Of a DNA stretch of 64,000 nucleotides, positions 61,396 through 64,000 are shown in pieces. The stretch is from Candidatus Gastranaerophilales bacterium (lineage in GTDB: Bacteria > Cyanobacteriota > Vampirovibrionia > Gastranaerophilales > Gastranaerophilaceae), in the NCBI GenBank assembly GCA_900770525.1, contig CAAHDT010000017.1:1-64000 (forward strand). The letters run 5' to 3'. Numbering within the stretch: the stretch's first letter is position 1; each line of letters starts with the position of its first letter. Made by a program: the position numbers and the translations under genes. A model generated the notes under the pieces. The model had not been told where the DNA came from. It was given only the letters and a program-made list of their open reading frames with translations, and made no database searches.

Positions 61396-61671
61396 CTACA
61401 TAAGTTTTTTTTCATCATTATCCATTGCCTGTTTTAATGTAGATTTCAAATAAGTTTGATATGGCATACCTAGTTTTAGTGCAATTTTCTTGGCTCTCGC
61501 TATTTCAAATTCTGACCACCTAAAATGAACATTTGCAGTCTGTTTGTGAACTGCAATATCTTTTTCAGCCTGATTTTCAAACTCCAAAATTTGTTTTTCA
61601 GTTTCTAAATCTGGAATATATTCTGAAACTTCTGCAATACCAATATTAGGAATATTAACTTTTTTAGTCAT
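61396..61671 (-). CDS. CopG/BrnA-like antitoxin
   Basis: A ribbon-helix-helix-type antitoxin: the C-terminal half has VHFRWSEFEIARAKKIALKLGMPYQTYLKSTLKQA (in pieces, about 47-81), the signature of CopG-like antitoxins with the GMPYQT turn. The N-terminus is a flexible acidic arm. ATG 61671 with an excellent AGGAGG. The upstream reading frame on the same strand (61664-61809) looks like a broken toxin that overlaps by 8 nt, so the antitoxin seems to survive without an intact partner. Confidence 0.75.
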   Translation of the reverse strand: MTKKVNIPNIGIAEVSEYIPDLETEKQILEFENQAEKDIAVHKQTANVHFRWSEFEIARAKKIALKLGMPYQTYLKSTLKQAMDNDEKKLM

Positions 61672-61809
61672 CAAAACCTCCTTGAGAAAATGCGGTAATT
61701 AACAAAATATTTTCATCTTTTAAATAAGTATAATAAATTGTAATATCAAGTTTTTCACTATATGCCTTATATCGCTCATATTTTTAAAGATTTCATATTT
61801 TGCTTTCAT
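61664..61809 (-). pseudogene. Frameshifted toxin gene remnant (RelE/ParE-like)
   Basis: From ATG 61809 the minus strand reads MKAKYEIFKN, then continues in another frame as ERYKAYSEKLDITIYYTYL and LITAFSQGGFDD, stopping at TAA 61664 inside the antitoxin start. That coupling (stop over start) is typical of toxin-antitoxin operons. The total is only about 48 residues and needs one frame change. A short RelE/ParE-like C-terminal strand pattern is all that remains; the family is uncertain. Confidence 0.45.
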
Positions 61810-61919
61810 ATTCACATTGTAACACATTGTGTACACATATTCAAGATGTTATTTTTTGGGGATTAACATATTTTTAACATGAGTTAGTTACGCTATAATT
61901 GTAGTGAGAGGAATTAAGC
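61810..61919. promoter_or_regulatory. Divergent region with palindrome and -10 element
   Basis: A 10-bp perfect palindrome TGTGTACACA (61828-61837), with nearby ACATTGT repeats, could be the operator of the leftward toxin-antitoxin unit. A plus-strand TATAAT (61894-61899) and SD GAGAGGA precede the glycosyltransferase ATG at 61920. Confidence 0.4.
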
Positions 61920-62816
61920 ATGGAAAAGACTTTGGACGTTATTGTCCCTTTATATAATGAAAAAGATTGTGTTGAAGAACTTTTGACCAGATTGTTTAAG
62001 TTGAGAGAAGATTTTAAGGCGGAATCTGTTGATACTCGTTTTATTTTTGTAAACGATGGTTCTAGCGACTGTTCACCGGAAATCGTTGCAAATTATGCAA
62101 AAGATAACGATTTCGTTAAACTTATTAATTTTTCAAGAAATTTTGGACACGAACTTGCTGTTATAGCAGGGTTAGATTATTCAAAAGCTGATTATTCAGC
62201 CATTATTGATGCTGATTTGCAAGACCCACCAGAATTAATAAAAAAAATGTATTCAAAAATAAAAGAAGGTTACCAAGTTGTTTACGGACAACGGAATAAA
62301 CGAGAAAATGAATCTGTATTCAAAAAAGTTACTGCTTATTGTTTTTACAGATTTATGAATGCGTTGTCTGACACAAAACTTCCAAATGACACAGGTAATT
62401 TCAGACTTATAACAGCAGATGTTCGTAACGCAATTCTAAAAGTTCGCGAACATAGACGTTTTTTGCGTGGTATAGCAGTCTGGGTAGGGTTCAAGTCTAC
62501 ACCGGTTTATTACGACAGAGTCGGACGTTTTGCAGGAGAAACTCATTACCCGCTCAAGGCAATGTTTAGACTTGCTTTCAACGCTATTTTTGAAATGTCT
62601 ACAAAGCCGCTATACGTAATTTCTTGGGGCGGTTTATTGCTACTTTTATTATCATCAATCTCTTTATTTATGAATAAACTTTTGTTCGGAGCCGTATTTT
62701 TTGTCGGAAGCTTGCAATTGTTTGCAATTGCGATTGTTGGTGCTTATATCGGACGTATTTATGAAGAAACTAAGAACCGTCCACTTTATATAGTTGATAA
62801 CACTATTAATCTATAA
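61920..62816 (+). CDS. DPM/GtrB-like polyprenyl glycosyltransferase
   Basis: Family 2 GT-A domain (VIVPLYNEKDCVEEL, VNDGSSDCSPEI, IDADLQDPPE at about 96-105) followed by two transmembrane helices (about 225-245 and 255-283), the arrangement of bactoprenyl-phosphate sugar transferases. Similar to the gene at 27146 but not with a gtrA partner. 298 residues. Own -10 (61894-61899); a terminator follows. Confidence 0.88.
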   Translation: MEKTLDVIVPLYNEKDCVEELLTRLFKLREDFKAESVDTRFIFVNDGSSDCSPEIVANYAKDNDFVKLINFSRNFGHELAVIAGLDYSKADYSAIIDADLQDPPELIKKMYSKIKEGYQVVYGQRNKRENESVFKKVTAYCFYRFMNALSDTKLPNDTGNFRLITADVRNAILKVREHRRFLRGIAVWVGFKSTPVYYDRVGRFAGETHYPLKAMFRLAFNAIFEMSTKPLYVISWGGLLLLLLSSISLFMNKLLFGAVFFVGSLQLFAIAIVGAYIGRIYEETKNRPLYIVDNTINL

Positions 62817-62831
62817 AGAATATTTCAAAAT

Positions 62832-62869
62832 CTAAAAAACATCCGTTAGTTATAGCGGATGTTTTTTAG
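62832..62869. terminator. Bidirectional terminator between the GT2 and DedA genes
   Basis: A perfect 14-bp stem CTAAAAAACATCCG/CGGATGTTTTTTAG with a 10-nt loop, with T-runs on both strands, between converging genes. Confidence 0.85.
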
Positions 62870-62893
62870 TACCCAAATTATTCTAAGCGCAAA

Positions 62894-63520
62894 TTAACTT
62901 TCTTTGAGATGTTTAACATGCTTGTAAACATAAATTCCGCCTAAAATTGCAAATATTGCAATTATTAGAATATCAAATTTGTGCCAAATGTGTTTGAAAG
63001 CTTCCATGTTTTGCCCCATCTTTACACCAACAAATATTAATACGTAACTCCATACCAAAGAACCTAAAAAAGTGAAAGTGAAGAAAAATCTTTTCTTTGC
63101 TCTTAGAATTCCTGCCGGTAAAGATATAAATGTTCTTACAACCGGTAGCATTCTACATAAGAAAAATGCCCAGTCGCCGTATTTTTCGACCCATTTGTCA
63201 GCCTCTTCCAAATCTTTTTTAGAAACTAGAAAATATTTTCCATATTTTTCAACAAAAGTTCTTCCACCAAAGTAACCGATATAGTATGAAGGAAGAGAAC
63301 CTAAAACACACCCGATTGCACTTGCAAAAGCTGCTATATGAAAGTTCATTTCACCTTTAGATACAATATAACCTGCAAAAGGTAAAACGGCTTCACTAGG
63401 CAACGGGATGTTGCATGATTCTATTGCCATAAGCAATGCAACTCCGGCTGGTCCCATAAGTGTAATTATATGCTCAATCAGATTGATTAAATGAGCTAAA
63501 ATTGAATTAATAAATTCCAT
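62894..63520 (-). CDS. DedA family membrane protein
   Basis: Polytopic SNARE-associated/DedA protein, thought to move undecaprenyl phosphate or phospholipids across the inner membrane. Family features are ESCNIPLPSEAVLPFAGY (about 34-51), GSLPSYYIGYFGGR (about 73-86), FLCRMLPVVRTFISLPAG (about 120-137) with the conserved Arg residues. 208 residues. It would recycle the lipid carrier used by the neighbouring glycosyltransferases. Confidence 0.9.
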   Translation of the reverse strand: MEFINSILAHLINLIEHIITLMGPAGVALLMAIESCNIPLPSEAVLPFAGYIVSKGEMNFHIAAFASAIGCVLGSLPSYYIGYFGGRTFVEKYGKYFLVSKKDLEEADKWVEKYGDWAFFLCRMLPVVRTFISLPAGILRAKKRFFFTFTFLGSLVWSYVLIFVGVKMGQNMEAFKHIWHKFDILIIAIFAILGGIYVYKHVKHLKES

Positions 63521-63600
63521 TAATCTATCTCCCTATTCTTATCCTTGTTAATCATATCAAAAAAATAATAAAAATCATCTATATGGTGAATGTTAAAGAA

Positions 63601-63629
63601 TTGACCTAAGAGTAGAGTTATAGTATTAT
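63601..63629 (+). promoter_or_regulatory. Promoter of the right-edge TPR gene
   Basis: TTGACC (63601-63606), 17-nt spacer, TATTAT (63624-63629), 36 nt before ATG 63666. Confidence 0.65.
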
Positions 63630-63665
63630 ATTTTTAATCTTACAATCTTAAGAGAGGGATGATTA

Positions 63666-64000
63666 ATGAGAAAAGCGTTATTATTGGTTAGTATTTTGGC
63701 TATTTCAGTCGTTACTACTGCTTGTATAAACAGTTTTGCAGTACAAGAACTCAACAATAAAGCAATGACATTTATGGAACAGGGGAACTATCCTGAGGCA
63801 ATTGAACGTCTCAAATCAAGTATTGACTTGGACGATTCAATTTTTGAATCTCACTATAATCTAGCCGTAGCTTATACGAAGTCAGAAGACTATGTTAACG
63901 CTTTGAACGCTTATAAAAAGGCGATTGCACTTAAGCCTGATTTTGCAGATTCTTATTATTCTCTTGCAGTTGCGGAAGAAAATATCGCATCAGATTTGAA
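63666..64000 (+). CDS. TPR-repeat exported protein (cut by window edge)
   Basis: The frame starts at ATG 63666 (SD AGAGGGA) and runs to the right edge without a stop, so only 111 residues are seen. The N-terminus is a signal sequence (MRKALLLVSILAISVVTTAC) with a Cys at 20 that may be a weak lipobox. At least two TPR units follow (MEQGNYPEAIERLKSSIDLD; TKSEDYVNALNAYKKAIALKPDF in pattern). Probably a periplasmic or outer-membrane-associated scaffold lipoprotein. Confidence 0.8.
   Translation, partial: MRKALLLVSILAISVVTTACINSFAVQELNNKAMTFMEQGNYPEAIERLKSSIDLDDSIFESHYNLAVAYTKSEDYVNALNAYKKAIALKPDFADSYYSLAVAEENIASDL

Noticed and set aside
1..64000. CRISPR arrays, insertion sequences, integrases or a DGR reverse transcriptase
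   Set aside because: No regularly spaced repeats, no transposase or integrase-like protein, and no protein with a Y-x-D-D reverse-transcriptase motif were seen on either strand.

Overview
The window looks like a chromosomal segment from a non-photosynthetic, gut-type relative of the cyanobacteria (Candidatus Gastranaerophilales / Melainabacteria, class Vampirovibrionia). The evidence is an RpaB/Ycf27-type response regulator (15248-15997), a Tic20-like membrane protein, a low-GC genome with weak or short ribosome binding sites, and a Gram-negative style envelope (TolC-like protein, KdsD, O-antigen-type sugars). There are also several large proteins I cannot place in a known family, which share a short N-terminal F-x-G motif. 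This placement is inferred from reading the proteins; no database search was run.

Left part (1-18424): a type IV pilin-like protein whose C-terminus looks like the variable region of a diversity-generating retroelement; a repeat-bearing gap; an FlhB-like export protein followed by a FliA/WhiG-like sigma factor; a TolC-like protein; a CheY plus degenerate PilB pair; cca and rsmE. Then come two tandem paralogous proteins of unknown function, a broken HEPN/HI0074-type gene joined to a small membrane protein, tRNA-His, rpaB, another F-x-G protein and a DUF2229 activase-like protein.

First surface-sugar block (18555-29506): leftward ThDP enzyme, HpcH/HpaI aldolase and reductase, tRNA-Arg(CCT), then rightward rfbF, a UXS-like epimerase, a UDP-glucose dehydrogenase-type enzyme, rfbH, gtrA and gtrB-like genes, with a convergent polytopic protein before tRNA-Arg(CCG). 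These suggest a CDP-dideoxy or branched sugar and a UDP-glucuronate/xylose branch feeding a cell-surface glycan.

Core block (29681-43655): a 48-residue small gene, serine dehydratase (sdaAB, sdaAA), clpP, thyX, rsfS, a TPR protein, a Tic20-like protein, rpmE, kdsD, manC, a Cys-rich small protein, NAD-type isocitrate dehydrogenase, a HEAT protein, queC, a DUF366 protein, a SPOR protein and gatB. Well-formed promoters and terminators separate many of these units.

Second surface block (43679-62816): a SIS-domain sugar isomerase, a polytopic GT-C type enzyme, an XRE regulator, and a long run of glycosyltransferases with a TagF-like transferase, class V aminotransferase and TagD-like cytidylyltransferase. 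Embedded in it is a nucleotidyltransferase - HPr-kinase-like/PqqD - PqqD trio with overlapping reading frames that resembles peptide-modification (RiPP) machinery. A split transketolase, a GT32-like enzyme, an antitoxin with a frameshifted toxin and a DPM-like transferase follow. The window ends with a DedA protein and a TPR lipoprotein-like gene cut by the right edge.

The best leads are the NNC-codon variable region of the pilin and the HPrK/PqqD/nucleotidyltransferase trio inside a glycan locus.
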